Assembly: GCA_023428905.1 (NCBI GenBank)
Contig: JAEYWP010000004.1
Coordinates: 1 to 64,000 of the forward strand
DNA: 64,000 nucleotides
Direction of reading: 5' to 3'
From: Verrucomicrobiota bacterium
GTDB taxonomy: Bacteria; Verrucomicrobiota; Verrucomicrobiia; Opitutales; Opitutaceae
Shown: piece after piece, positions 43,633-51,992 of the stretch
Numbering within the stretch: the stretch's first letter is position 1
How the letters are laid out: each line of letters opens with the position of its first letter
Position numbers and translations under genes: made by a program
Notes under the pieces: model-generated
What the model was told of the DNA's origin: nothing
What the model saw: only the letters and a program-made list of their open reading frames with translations
Databases searched by the model: none

Positions 43633-45165
43633 ATGGAACACCTGAGCCGGGTCACCGACCCTCTTTCACCGCTCAAGGTCTCTGCGAAGGTCAAGACCTT
43701 CGTACTGGACACCAACGTCTTACTCCACGACCCGCAGTCGCTGTACAAATTCGAGGATAACAACCTCGCAATTCCCGTGGAGGTGTTGGAAGAGCTCGAC
43801 GCAATCAAGTCCGAGCAATCCACCGAACGGGGGCGGAATGCGCGGCGGGTCCATCGGATCCTGCAAGAGTTGCTCCCGGATTCCCGGTCGATGCTGGAAG
43901 GGGTGAAGCTTCCCAACGGAGGCACGCTCTCTGTCATCATCAACCGCTACCTGGTGGAGCAGACGCTTGCGTCCCCCGGCATGCAACGGCTGCGCGCCGT
44001 CCTTCCCGACCTTTCCAAGAAGGACAACCGCATCATCGCGTGCGCGCTTTTTGTCCAGGAGCAGTTCCCGCCTCCGACCATCCTGGTGACAAAGGACGTC
44101 AACGTGCAGCTGAAGGCGCGCGCGGTCGGGCTGGAGTCCGAGGACTACCTCAACGACAAGGTGCCGGAGGCGGTGGAGGAGGCCTCCTACCGCGAGATCC
44201 CTGTCACCATCTACGAACTACAGCGTTTTTGCTCGGAGGGCGAGTTCGACCTCGGCCCGGAGGAAGCCCGGCTGTTGTACGAAAATGAATACGTGCTGCT
44301 GCGCTCCACCGAGGGCAAGACGATGCCGGCGCGTTATTACGGCGACGGTCTGGTGCGCCGCCTGAAGATCCCTGATTGCGTCAAGGCGCCCGGCGGCATC
44401 CCGATCCGGCCCCGCAATCTCGAGCAGCAGTTCTTCATGGACGCGCTGCTGGACGACTCCCTCTCCCTGGTGACCTGTTTCGGCAAGGCTGGTACCGGCA
44501 AGACCCTGCTCTCGATCGCCTGCGCGCTGCATCAGACCCAGGATGACCACTCGCGTTATGACGGGGTCTCGATCTCCCGGCCGGTCATTGCGCTGGGCAA
44601 GGACATTGGGTTCCTACCGGGCACGTTGGAGGAAAAGATGAAGCCCTGGCTCCAGCCCTATTTTGATGCGCTGGAGGTGCTGATCCCCTCCAAGCCGCCG
44701 AAGGAACCGCAGTTTGCGGCGAAGAAGGTGTCGAAGAAGAAAAAGAAGAAGCATGACGACACGATGGCGTCGATGGCCCCGCCCCAACCGGTGATGTCAG
44801 GGCCCTCCCATGGGCATGGCCCCGTGGTAAAACCCTATGAACGGTTGATCCGCAGCGGCTTGGTCGAGGTGGAGGCCCTCTGCTTTATCCGCGGTCGATC
44901 GATTGCGCGGCGCTTTTTCATCCTGGATGAGGCCCAGCAGCTCACGCCCCATGAAGTGAAAACGATCATCACCCGCATTGCGGAGGGATCGAAAATCGTC
45001 CTGATCGGGGATCCCGCGCAGATCGACAACCCCTACGTCGATTCACGCTCCAACGGGTTGGTCTACGCCTATAATCGGATGAAGGGCCAGACCGTCGCGG
45101 CGCACCTGAAGCTCACCAAGGGGGAACGTTCGAAGCTCGCGGAACTCGCCGCCGACCTCCTCTGA
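43633..45165 (+). CDS. PIN-PhoH ATPase (PhoH2/YlaK type)
   Basis: A 510-residue fusion of a PIN-type RNase domain and a PhoH ATPase domain; the family couples RNA unwinding and cleavage in known examples. The PIN part has FVLDTNVLLHDPQSLYKF and VEVLEELDAIKSEQSTERGR, with conserved Asp/Glu. The PhoH part has Walker A FGKAGTGKT (283-291), SISRPVIALGKDIGFLPGTL, Walker B RFFILDEAQQLTPHEVKTII and KIVLIGDPAQIDNP. Residues about 350-400 are an insertion (Lys-run KKVSKKKKKKHDD, then a Pro/His/Met-rich stretch) that the family normally lacks. It is convergent with def. Confidence 0.93.
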   Translation: MEHLSRVTDPLSPLKVSAKVKTFVLDTNVLLHDPQSLYKFEDNNLAIPVEVLEELDAIKSEQSTERGRNARRVHRILQELLPDSRSMLEGVKLPNGGTLSVIINRYLVEQTLASPGMQRLRAVLPDLSKKDNRIIACALFVQEQFPPPTILVTKDVNVQLKARAVGLESEDYLNDKVPEAVEEASYREIPVTIYELQRFCSEGEFDLGPEEARLLYENEYVLLRSTEGKTMPARYYGDGLVRRLKIPDCVKAPGGIPIRPRNLEQQFFMDALLDDSLSLVTCFGKAGTGKTLLSIACALHQTQDDHSRYDGVSISRPVIALGKDIGFLPGTLEEKMKPWLQPYFDALEVLIPSKPPKEPQFAAKKVSKKKKKKHDDTMASMAPPQPVMSGPSHGHGPVVKPYERLIRSGLVEVEALCFIRGRSIARRFFILDEAQQLTPHEVKTIITRIAEGSKIVLIGDPAQIDNPYVDSRSNGLVYAYNRMKGQTVAAHLKLTKGERSKLAELAADLL

Positions 45166-45182
45166 TTCGCAGAGCAGGCCGT

Positions 45183-45749
45183 TCAGACGGCCTGACTTTC
45201 GCGGGTGCGCTTCGCCAGATCCTTGATTTGGCGATCGAGCCCGCCTTTCACCTTTTTGTCCATCCGGTCGACAAAGAGCACACCGTTCAGGTGATCCACC
45301 TCGTGCTGGATACACCGTGCCAACAGCCCATTACACGTCATCACATGAGGCTGCCCCTGAAGATCCTGGAACGAGACTGAGATCGCGTCGGGTCGGACCA
45401 CGTCGCCCCGGATTTCCGGAAAGGAGAGGCAACCTTCCTCGTAAACCGTTTCGCCCGCGGGCAGCAGGGTGACTTCAGGGTTCACCAAGGCCATCGGCAT
45501 GATGAGCTCAAGCGGGGGTTTCGCGCCGTCCAGTTCCCACCGAAATTCGCGGGTGGTGTCGGTCAGATCAATCACGCAAACCTGGAGAGCCTGTCCCACT
45601 TGCTGCGCCGCCAGACCGATGCCCTCGGCCGCGTGCATGGTGCTGACCATGTCTTCCGCAAGTTTTGTAAGTTGCGTATCAAAAACAGTTACCTTAGCAC
45701 CCTTCTTCCGAAGCACGGGCTGATTATAGTGAACAATTTTCAGGGGCAT
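45183..45749 (-). CDS. def: Peptide deformylase
   Basis: Removes the formyl group from nascent protein N-termini. The 188 residues carry all three metal-site motifs: EGIGLAAQQVGQ (motif I), YEEGCLSFPEI with the metal-binding Cys (motif II) and IQHEVDHLNGVLFVD (motif III, HExxH with catalytic Glu). The N-terminal LKIVHYNQPVLRKKG is typical. The 3' end overlaps a small hairpin (CAGGCCGT-TCAG-ACGGCCTG) that may terminate both this gene and the convergent phoH-like gene. Confidence 0.97.
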   Translation of the reverse strand: MPLKIVHYNQPVLRKKGAKVTVFDTQLTKLAEDMVSTMHAAEGIGLAAQQVGQALQVCVIDLTDTTREFRWELDGAKPPLELIMPMALVNPEVTLLPAGETVYEEGCLSFPEIRGDVVRPDAISVSFQDLQGQPHVMTCNGLLARCIQHEVDHLNGVLFVDRMDKKVKGGLDRQIKDLAKRTRESQAV

Positions 45750-45815
45750 GGGTCGATTTGGCCCCAGAGCCTGCGTTTGCCTCTCTCCCCCCGCAAATAA
45801 ATTTCCGCACCCACG

Positions 45816-47537
45816 ATGACCGGACCCGGCCGAAACGCCCGTAACCTGCCGCTGGCGGCGGCGTGGCTCACGATTGGGCTGGGCGTGCTCGTGGCCGCGT
45901 GGCTCATCCCGGTCAATCTCAAGTCTCTCACGCCCGCCGTATTGGAACAGGCAGGACAGGACACACCCTCGGTGGCCCGCTTCGGGCAGCAGGTGCTCGA
46001 TTCGGAAAAATTAGGGCCGGCCGAGCTGATCCTCAGCGCGTCGCGGCTGGTCAACGACCCGCAGGCGGGTCTGCTCGACCGCGGTATCAGGTCGGTGGCG
46101 ACACGGCGCCCCGAGTGGGTGCCGTGGGGAGGGTGGGACCCCTTCCTCGATCCGCTCTTCAACCTAAAGGAGAACACCGGTCGCGATGAAAGCACGCCGG
46201 TGCTGACCTTCCTGATCACCGAACGCGCGCGCAAGGCGCTGCGCACCTTCCTCGGCAACTCCCGGTCGCTCGGGGTGCAGTCCGTTCTGCAGACTCGCGA
46301 GATCACCGGAACGACGCGTTTTATCCCGGCATCCCGGCCCGGCGGCCAGGCCTTGGAGGCGGTGGTCCTCCTCACCGCGCTTCTTTATCAGGGTGAACAT
46401 CTGTCGGCGCCCTTGCAGCGCGAGTTGCGCACCCTCGCAGACCAGGCTGCGGAGTCGAAGCAGATGGGGGACCTTGAGACATTTTACGTGGATCTGCTCT
46501 CATTGGGAAAACGGCTCAACTGGGTGCAGTTGAGTGAGCTCCTCCGCACCACCGACAGCGTAAAGACGGTCGGCCAGTACGCACATCTGTCGCGCGTGGC
46601 GCCGGACAACCTTCCTTTGATCTACGCCGCCGCTCTGTTTTCGGATTCGGCCGACAAGGTCGCCGCTTATCTGATCCGCTACGGCAAGGCGGGGCTGGAG
46701 GATGTGCGTGCCGCCGTTTCGCACGGGCAGGGAGCGGTGCAGTTGCTCCTGACCCATCAGGTGCCCGTCAACCGAACCACCGGGCCGGCGCTGGGTTTTG
46801 CGGCGCAGATGGGCTTCCTGCACCCGCGGCTCACCCTGGCGGTCAAGTACCTCGCCTTCCTGATAGGAGCTTTCTGCATTTTCCGCGGTCTTGAATCCGC
46901 GTTGGTCGCTCCTTCCCGGGCCGAGACTCCGATCCGGATGAAGAGCAGCGTGCTGGCAGTCCTCGCCGCCGCACTCCTGGTGCTTGCGACCGAACCTTTT
47001 CTCCTCCGCGCCGAAGCGCCCTCCGAATTTCGACTCAAGTTCAGCCTCCCCGTCCTCGTTAACGTCACTGCCGCCCAACCGCCAACCGCCCCAGCTTCGC
47101 CTCTCGCCATGGAATCCTCGACCCTCATCTCGATCGCGATCTTCGCCGCCCTCCAGGTGGGTATGTACCTCATCTGCCTCGTCCGGATCAGGGAGATCTC
47201 ACGCCAGGTCGTCCCCCCGCTGGTGAAGCTCCGCCTGATGGAGAATGAAGAGAACCTCTTCGACGGAGGTCTCTACATCGGTATCGGCGGCACCGCCGCC
47301 GCCCTGGTCCTTCAGGTCATGGGTGTGATCCAGCCCAATCTGCTCGCTGCCTACTCCTCCAATCTTTTCGGCATTACCTGCGTTGCCCTCGTGAAGATCC
47401 GCCACGTGCGCAACTACAAGCGCCAGCTTATTCTCGAGAGCCAGAATGCCACCGGACCCACTGCCGGCACCCTTCCCACCGCGACCACGAAGGCCCCGCT
47501 CACCCCATCGACTCCCCGCGTTTCCAGCGCGTCATGA
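45816..47537 (+). CDS. Multi-span membrane protein, unknown function
   Basis: A 573-residue protein with a membrane span near the N-terminus (WLTIGLGVLVAAWLIPVNL), a soluble, mostly helical part of about 300 residues, and spans at the C-terminal side (LTLAVKYLAFLIGAFCIFRG, VLAVLAAALLVLATEPFLL, LISIAIFAALQVGMYLICLV, IGGTAAALVLQVMGVIQPNL). No enzymatic motif was recognised. A Pro/Thr-rich tail follows. Its stop overlaps the next gene by four bases (ATGA), so the two proteins probably work together at the membrane. Confidence 0.75.
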   Translation: MTGPGRNARNLPLAAAWLTIGLGVLVAAWLIPVNLKSLTPAVLEQAGQDTPSVARFGQQVLDSEKLGPAELILSASRLVNDPQAGLLDRGIRSVATRRPEWVPWGGWDPFLDPLFNLKENTGRDESTPVLTFLITERARKALRTFLGNSRSLGVQSVLQTREITGTTRFIPASRPGGQALEAVVLLTALLYQGEHLSAPLQRELRTLADQAAESKQMGDLETFYVDLLSLGKRLNWVQLSELLRTTDSVKTVGQYAHLSRVAPDNLPLIYAAALFSDSADKVAAYLIRYGKAGLEDVRAAVSHGQGAVQLLLTHQVPVNRTTGPALGFAAQMGFLHPRLTLAVKYLAFLIGAFCIFRGLESALVAPSRAETPIRMKSSVLAVLAAALLVLATEPFLLRAEAPSEFRLKFSLPVLVNVTAAQPPTAPASPLAMESSTLISIAIFAALQVGMYLICLVRIREISRQVVPPLVKLRLMENEENLFDGGLYIGIGGTAAALVLQVMGVIQPNLLAAYSSNLFGITCVALVKIRHVRNYKRQLILESQNATGPTAGTLPTATTKAPLTPSTPRVSSAS

Positions 47538-48925
47538 ACAAGACGCTGCTCCTCATCATCTGCGACTTTTTGCTTCTCAATCTCCTCGCGCTCACCCGCT
47601 GGGAGAAGGCGGAGCCGCCGCGCGCGGAGCAGGCGCCAGTCCCGTCCCAAAGCACGGAGGCTCCCACCTCTCGCGATCAGGACCTGGTCGATGTGATGAA
47701 ACTCTCGCTCGAGGATGAGCGCGCCCAGCGCGAGCAGCTCCTTGCGCAGCTGGAGGAAACCCAGACGACCCTCCAGGCCCGCGAACAAAACCTGAACCAG
47801 CTGCAGACCGAACGCACCCAGCTGAGCACCAGCCTGGAGCAAACGCAGCGCCAGGCCGGAGAGCTCGCCCAGCGTGTCGAGGCCGCGTCCAAGGACGCCG
47901 CCGTCTCGCGCGAGCGACTGGCCCAACTGCAGCGCGACCTCGAGCAGCGCCAGGCGGAGGCAGAGCGGCAGCGCCAGCAGCTCTCGCAACTCGAACAGGA
48001 ACAATCGGAGGCGCGGCAGAAGATTGAGACGCTCAACGTGGCCGTCCGCGTCGCGGAACAGGAGAAACAATACCTACGCGAAACAGCGGATACCCTCAAA
48101 GGGCAGGTGGAAGTGGAGCGCCAGGAGCGGTTGAAGGTGCAGGAGACGGCGACGCAGCTGGCCCAGGGCGTCGGCCAGATGGCCGAGCAATCCACCAAGC
48201 TGACCCAGGAGATCCGCGAGAATCGGCCCATCAATGCCAACACCCTTTTCAGTGACTTTCTCGCCAATCGCGTCCTCACCACCTTCACCGCCTACCGCGG
48301 AACCTTCCTTGGCCCGGTCAATCGCTCCAAGGAAACACGTACCGTGCTCGTAACGGATGGGCGGCAGACTTACGCCCTGCTTCACGTCGACGACACCCCC
48401 TTTGCGATCCGTGAATCCGGTCCGGACTGGGAACGTGTGACCGCCTCCTTTTCCCGCGGGGGCTCACAGGTATCCGCGCCGCAGATGCATTTTCTTTCCG
48501 TCGATCCACGCATCGTGGTGCTGCCGGTGACGGCTGAGCAGGCTCAGGCGATCGGCACGAAGGTGTATGAACTTGCGATGGATCCCTTCAAGTTTCCCGA
48601 CGCCGTCCTCATCAGCAATGGCGGCGCTGGCTACGGCGAGGTCGCATTCAAGGTGGACGCCTCGCAGCCACGCTACGTTCAAATGGACAACCGGTTCCTA
48701 CGCCGGCTTTCCGGGAATTTCTCCCCCTCCCGCGGTGACCTCGTCTTCAGCAAAACCGGCGAACTCCTCGGCGTGATGGCGAACAATGACTTCTGCGTCA
48801 TCCTAAACGACTTCACCAGTTTTCGGACGCTGCGCACCGGCGACGCGGTCAAAGAGCAGAACACCGGACAGATGTTTGCCGAATTGCTGGGCCGGCTGCA
48901 GCGCCTCCCCTTCAAGCTTCAGTAA
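47534..48925 (+). CDS. Membrane-anchored coiled-coil protein with a beta-rich C-terminus
   Basis: A 463-residue protein: a short N-terminal span (TLLLIICDFLLLNLLALTRW), a Gln/Glu-rich coiled coil over about residues 50-235 (LEQTQRQAGELAQRVEAASK, RLAQLQRDLEQRQAEAERQR), then a 200-residue beta-rich domain (AYRGTFLGPVNRSKETRTVL, LSGNFSPSRGDLVFSKTGEL, LGVMANNDFCVIL). The last part recalls a trypsin-like fold without its catalytic Ser (GNFSPSRGD where GxSGG would stand); that comparison is weak. It is translationally coupled to the membrane protein gene upstream. Confidence 0.7.
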   Translation: MNKTLLLIICDFLLLNLLALTRWEKAEPPRAEQAPVPSQSTEAPTSRDQDLVDVMKLSLEDERAQREQLLAQLEETQTTLQAREQNLNQLQTERTQLSTSLEQTQRQAGELAQRVEAASKDAAVSRERLAQLQRDLEQRQAEAERQRQQLSQLEQEQSEARQKIETLNVAVRVAEQEKQYLRETADTLKGQVEVERQERLKVQETATQLAQGVGQMAEQSTKLTQEIRENRPINANTLFSDFLANRVLTTFTAYRGTFLGPVNRSKETRTVLVTDGRQTYALLHVDDTPFAIRESGPDWERVTASFSRGGSQVSAPQMHFLSVDPRIVVLPVTAEQAQAIGTKVYELAMDPFKFPDAVLISNGGAGYGEVAFKVDASQPRYVQMDNRFLRRLSGNFSPSRGDLVFSKTGELLGVMANNDFCVILNDFTSFRTLRTGDAVKEQNTGQMFAELLGRLQRLPFKLQ

Positions 48926-49040
48926 ACCGGCTGGCTGCCTGGCGCACCTAGCCAGCAAAGCTCGCCTCCGGTCTTGTAACCGCGTGAGGACTACAGGCCG
49001 CGACGCCGACTCTCGCTCGGGCGCGCGCGCCGCTAAAACG

Positions 49041-49808
49041 TCATTCCAGTTCGCGCAATAGCGCGACCTGGCTCGCGTCCAGGATCAGGTGGCCGCCGTC
49101 GGTTTCCACATCCAGTCGGCCCTGCGCATCCACCCCGCGGAAAAATCCCTGCACGGCGGCATCCGCCGTATTGAGCGTGAGTTCGACCCGGCGTCGTCCG
49201 TCCCAGCGCTGATTGATCTGTTCAGCCATGCCGGCGAAAGCGTCGCGCGCGATGGTGGCGTGGGCGCTGCGCAGACACCGCAGGACCACCGCTGCGATGT
49301 CCCTCAGATCGTAAGGGCCTGTCACGAGCTCACTGAGGGTGAGGGTGTGACCGCTGAGGCTCGGATCGACGCTGCGGGGCTGGTTGAACACATTCAGTCC
49401 GATGCCCACCACGGCGGTGTCGGGACGAAATTGCTCCACCAAAAGGCCAGCCAGTTTGCGGCGTCCCACCAGGACATCGTTGGGCCAGCGCAGCCGCAGC
49501 CCCACCGCGCCCTGGGCTGTCAGGGCCTCGACCAGCGCCCATCCCACCGCGAGAGGCAGGATTGCCCATTTTGCGCGGGGGCCGTCCACCGGCACCACCG
49601 CGGAGATCCAAAGGCCACCGATATCCGAAACCCAGACCCGGCCGGTGCGTCCGCGTCCGCCCGTCTGCGTGTCCGCCCGCACCGCGTGCCAGGCCGGGAG
49701 TCGGCCCGCCACGGGGTTCGTGGAGGGCAGGACGTCGTATTCGTGCACCGTCCAGCCCTCGATTTGGAGGGTGTCGCGCGGCGGCAAAGGTGAGTCACTG
49801 GACGCCAT
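49041..49808 (-). CDS. birA: Biotin-[carboxylase carrier] protein ligase, monofunctional
   Basis: Attaches biotin to the lysine of biotin carrier proteins. The 255 residues contain DTQTGGRGRTGRVWVS (the biotinyl-AMP loop, residues about 46-61), RWPNDVLVGRRKLAGLLVEQ and VGIGLNVFNQP, then the small C-terminal domain (VQGFFRGVDAQGRLDVETDG). There is no N-terminal helix-turn-helix, so it is a class I enzyme without a repressor role. The ATG at 49808 aligns with the family; the longer frame adds unconserved sequence. It lies at the downstream end of the leftward decarboxylase gene cluster whose biotin carrier it would serve. Confidence 0.93.
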   Translation of the reverse strand: MASSDSPLPPRDTLQIEGWTVHEYDVLPSTNPVAGRLPAWHAVRADTQTGGRGRTGRVWVSDIGGLWISAVVPVDGPRAKWAILPLAVGWALVEALTAQGAVGLRLRWPNDVLVGRRKLAGLLVEQFRPDTAVVGIGLNVFNQPRSVDPSLSGHTLTLSELVTGPYDLRDIAAVVLRCLRSAHATIARDAFAGMAEQINQRWDGRRRVELTLNTADAAVQGFFRGVDAQGRLDVETDGGHLILDASQVALLRELE

Positions 49809-49825
49809 GGTGTTTGATTCGGGCC

Positions 49826-50074
49826 TCAACGTCCGCCCGGTGCGGGTGGTTCGTCCGAGGAGGGCGGCGTGCTCGACCAAATCCGCTTACGGATGCCAAA
49901 GCTGATCGTGACCAATCCGGCCACGGCGATAAGCTGCCCCGCCAGGGCCATGCCGCTGCGCGCTTTACCCTCCAGGCCGGGCGCCACCACCCGGGCCAGG
50001 AGAACGCCGACAACCGCGAGCACGATGCCCGCGATCCAGTAGTTCCGAACAGAATACAGGGACTGGAAGCGCAC
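49826..50074 (-). CDS. Small two-span membrane protein, unknown function
   Basis: An 82-residue protein from a GTG start with two hydrophobic helices (NYWIAGIVLAVVGVLLARVV and MALAGQLIAVAGLVTISFGI) and a Pro/Ser-rich tail. No family was recognised. It sits between birA and the decarboxylase genes in the same direction; an auxiliary membrane role is possible but unsupported by any motif. Confidence 0.6.
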   Translation of the reverse strand: MRFQSLYSVRNYWIAGIVLAVVGVLLARVVAPGLEGKARSGMALAGQLIAVAGLVTISFGIRKRIWSSTPPSSDEPPAPGGR

Positions 50075-50080
50075 GAGGAA

Positions 50081-50161
50081 CTAGAGGATGCCGACTCCCT
50101 TGAGTACGGAAAGCACGATCGTGGTGCCCATCACCGAACCCACCTGGCCGCCGGTGTGGGC
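50081..50161 (-). pseudogene. Possible C-terminal remnant of a third OadB-type beta subunit
   Basis: Read leftward the frame gives SAHTGGQVGSVMGTTIVLSV and LKGVGIL before a TAG. The GGQVGSVMGTTIVLSVL part resembles the last transmembrane helix of sodium-pump beta subunits (compare VAGVIGTAVAAGYFISTL at the end of the beta subunit encoded just upstream). No start codon or upstream homology is present. It may be the relic of a third beta-subunit copy. The match is short, so chance similarity cannot be excluded. Confidence 0.35.
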
Positions 50162-50236
50162 ACTCCTTCGATCGACGGAAAGCGACGGCGGGCCAAGGTG
50201 AGAAGGGCGCGGAGGCGCAGTCCCCCGCGGGCGAAC

Positions 50237-51496
50237 TCAGCGCCCGCCGAGGGTGGAGATGAAATACCCGGCAGCGACGGCTGTGCCGATCACGCCGGCG
50301 ACATTGGGGCCCATCGCGTGCATCAGCAGGTGGTTGGTGTTGTTGTATTTCAAACCCTCGACCTGGGAGACGCGGGCCGCCATGGGGACGGCGGAGACGC
50401 CAGCCGAGCCGATCAGGGGGTTGATCGGATTTTTCGGGCTCAACAGGTTCATCACCTTTGCAACGAGGACGCCGCCCGCGGTGGAGATACCAAACGCCAC
50501 GACGCCGAGGACGATGATTTTGAGGGTCTCCGTCGCCAGAAAGCTCTCGGCGCGCATCGTGATGCCCACGCTCGTCCCAAGGAAGATGGTGAGGATGTTG
50601 ATGATTTCGTTTTGCGACGATTTCACCAGTCGCTCTGTCACCGCACACTCGCGGAGGAAATTACCCAGCATCAACATGGCGATGAGCGCGGAGGCGTCGG
50701 GAACCAGGAGGATGCAGATGATCATCACGACGACGGCGAAGATCAGTTTCTCCAGTTTGGAGACCTTGCGCAGCGACTTCATCTTGATCACCCGCTCCTT
50801 CTGGGTGGTGAGCAGGCGCATGATTGGCGGCTGGATCAGCGGCACCAGTGACATGTAGCTGTAGGCGGCCACGGCGACCGCGCCGAGCAGTTCGGGGGCG
50901 AGTTTATTGGTCGTGAAGATGGCGGTGGGTCCGTCCGCGCCGCCGATGATTCCGATCGATGCGGCCTGCTTGGAGGTGAAGCCGAGCAGGGTCGCGCCCA
51001 TAAAGGTCACGAAAAGCCCCAGTTGGGCTGCGGCTCCCAGGAGAAAGGTCCGCGGCATGGCAATCAGCGGCCCGAAATCCGTCAGGGCTCCAACGCCCAG
51101 GAAGATCAGCGGAGGGAAGAGCTCCAGTTTGATCCCTTGTGAAATGAAATCGTAGAGGCCCCCTTCCACCTTGTTGACCCGGAGCACCTGATGTTGCGCG
51201 CCTTCACTGGGCGTGTGCCCCTCGGCGGCGGGCGTTTGGGAAAGGACCTCCGCCTCAACCTTGAAAAAGGCGGTCTCGTAAACGCCGTTCGGCCTCATCT
51301 CCCCCGTGATCACACCGCGGGTGGGCAGGTTGGCGATCAACGCACCAAAGGCGATCGGCACGAGCAGGAGCGGTTCGAACTCCTTTGCGATGGCGAGGTA
51401 CAGCAGCACACCCGCAACCGCCCACATGATGAGCATCTTGCCGGTAACCAGGGAAAAGCCGGTGGTCTGAAAAAAGTTGAGCAGATCGGTCAGCAT
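50237..51496 (-). CDS. mmdB: Sodium-pumping decarboxylase beta subunit (copy 1)
   Basis: The membrane subunit that decarboxylates carboxybiotin and moves Na+ out in oxaloacetate/methylmalonyl-CoA decarboxylases. The 419 residues are polytopic, with the conserved ion-binding IGIIGGADGPTAIFTTNKLA, NFLRECAVTERLVKSSQNEI, FLGTSVGITMRAESFL and the C-terminal PLIGSAGVSAVPMAARVSQV, HAMGPNVAGVIGTAVA. A soluble insertion of about 45 residues after the second span (VEAEVLSQTPAAEGHTPSEG) is not typical. A second, diverged beta subunit lies upstream in the same operon. Confidence 0.93.
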   Translation of the reverse strand: MLTDLLNFFQTTGFSLVTGKMLIMWAVAGVLLYLAIAKEFEPLLLVPIAFGALIANLPTRGVITGEMRPNGVYETAFFKVEAEVLSQTPAAEGHTPSEGAQHQVLRVNKVEGGLYDFISQGIKLELFPPLIFLGVGALTDFGPLIAMPRTFLLGAAAQLGLFVTFMGATLLGFTSKQAASIGIIGGADGPTAIFTTNKLAPELLGAVAVAAYSYMSLVPLIQPPIMRLLTTQKERVIKMKSLRKVSKLEKLIFAVVVMIICILLVPDASALIAMLMLGNFLRECAVTERLVKSSQNEIINILTIFLGTSVGITMRAESFLATETLKIIVLGVVAFGISTAGGVLVAKVMNLLSPKNPINPLIGSAGVSAVPMAARVSQVEGLKYNNTNHLLMHAMGPNVAGVIGTAVAAGYFISTLGGR

Positions 51497-51508
51497 GACG
51501 GCTCGAGG

Positions 51509-51901
51509 TTAACGGACTTTGTGGGAGGCGAAGATCTGCCGGCGCCCTTCACGGGCCCAGTCGACTTCAGCGGCGAGCGCGATGCCCTGAATACGGTGGG
51601 GGCGTCCTCGAAGGACGGTGGCCACTGACGCGGCAATCACAGCGGTGATCTGGGGGGACGGTACGTCAACGGAGGGTGCAGCGGCCACGACGGGAATCGC
51701 CAACTGGGCGGGCTTGGACGCGGCGGCACGAGCGGCCCGGCGCTTGAAAACCATACCGATCACTTCCATCAGACCCCAGATCATTCCGAGGGCCAGGAAC
51801 ACGACGATCAGCCCGTTCAATTGATAGGTGAGGGTCTCGACGACCGTGGGATGGGTGGGCAGGCTTCCGATGGGATACGCGAACGTCAGACTCGAGACCA
51901 T
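51509..51901 (-). CDS. OadG-type small membrane subunit (copy 2)
   Basis: A 130-residue small subunit of the decarboxylase (gamma/delta type). One membrane span (LNGLIVVFLALGMIWGLMEV) is followed by a basic stretch, an Ala/Pro-rich linker and a C-terminal cytoplasmic helix ending W.REGRRQIFASHKVR. The same ending (EGRRQIYSSHKVR) occurs in the other OadG-type subunit of the cluster, which shows they are paralogues. The small subunit assembles the complex and tethers the carboxyltransferase. It lies between the two beta-subunit genes. Confidence 0.8.
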   Translation of the reverse strand: MVSSLTFAYPIGSLPTHPTVVETLTYQLNGLIVVFLALGMIWGLMEVIGMVFKRRAARAAASKPAQLAIPVVAAAPSVDVPSPQITAVIAASVATVLRGRPHRIQGIALAAEVDWAREGRRQIFASHKVR

Positions 51902-51992
51902 TCAGGGGTAGGCGTTGGGAGTGCGGTTGACGAGGAACGGGGCCGGACCCCGAGCATCGGCGGACGAGAGGCGCGTCCGCACGCGGAGATGA

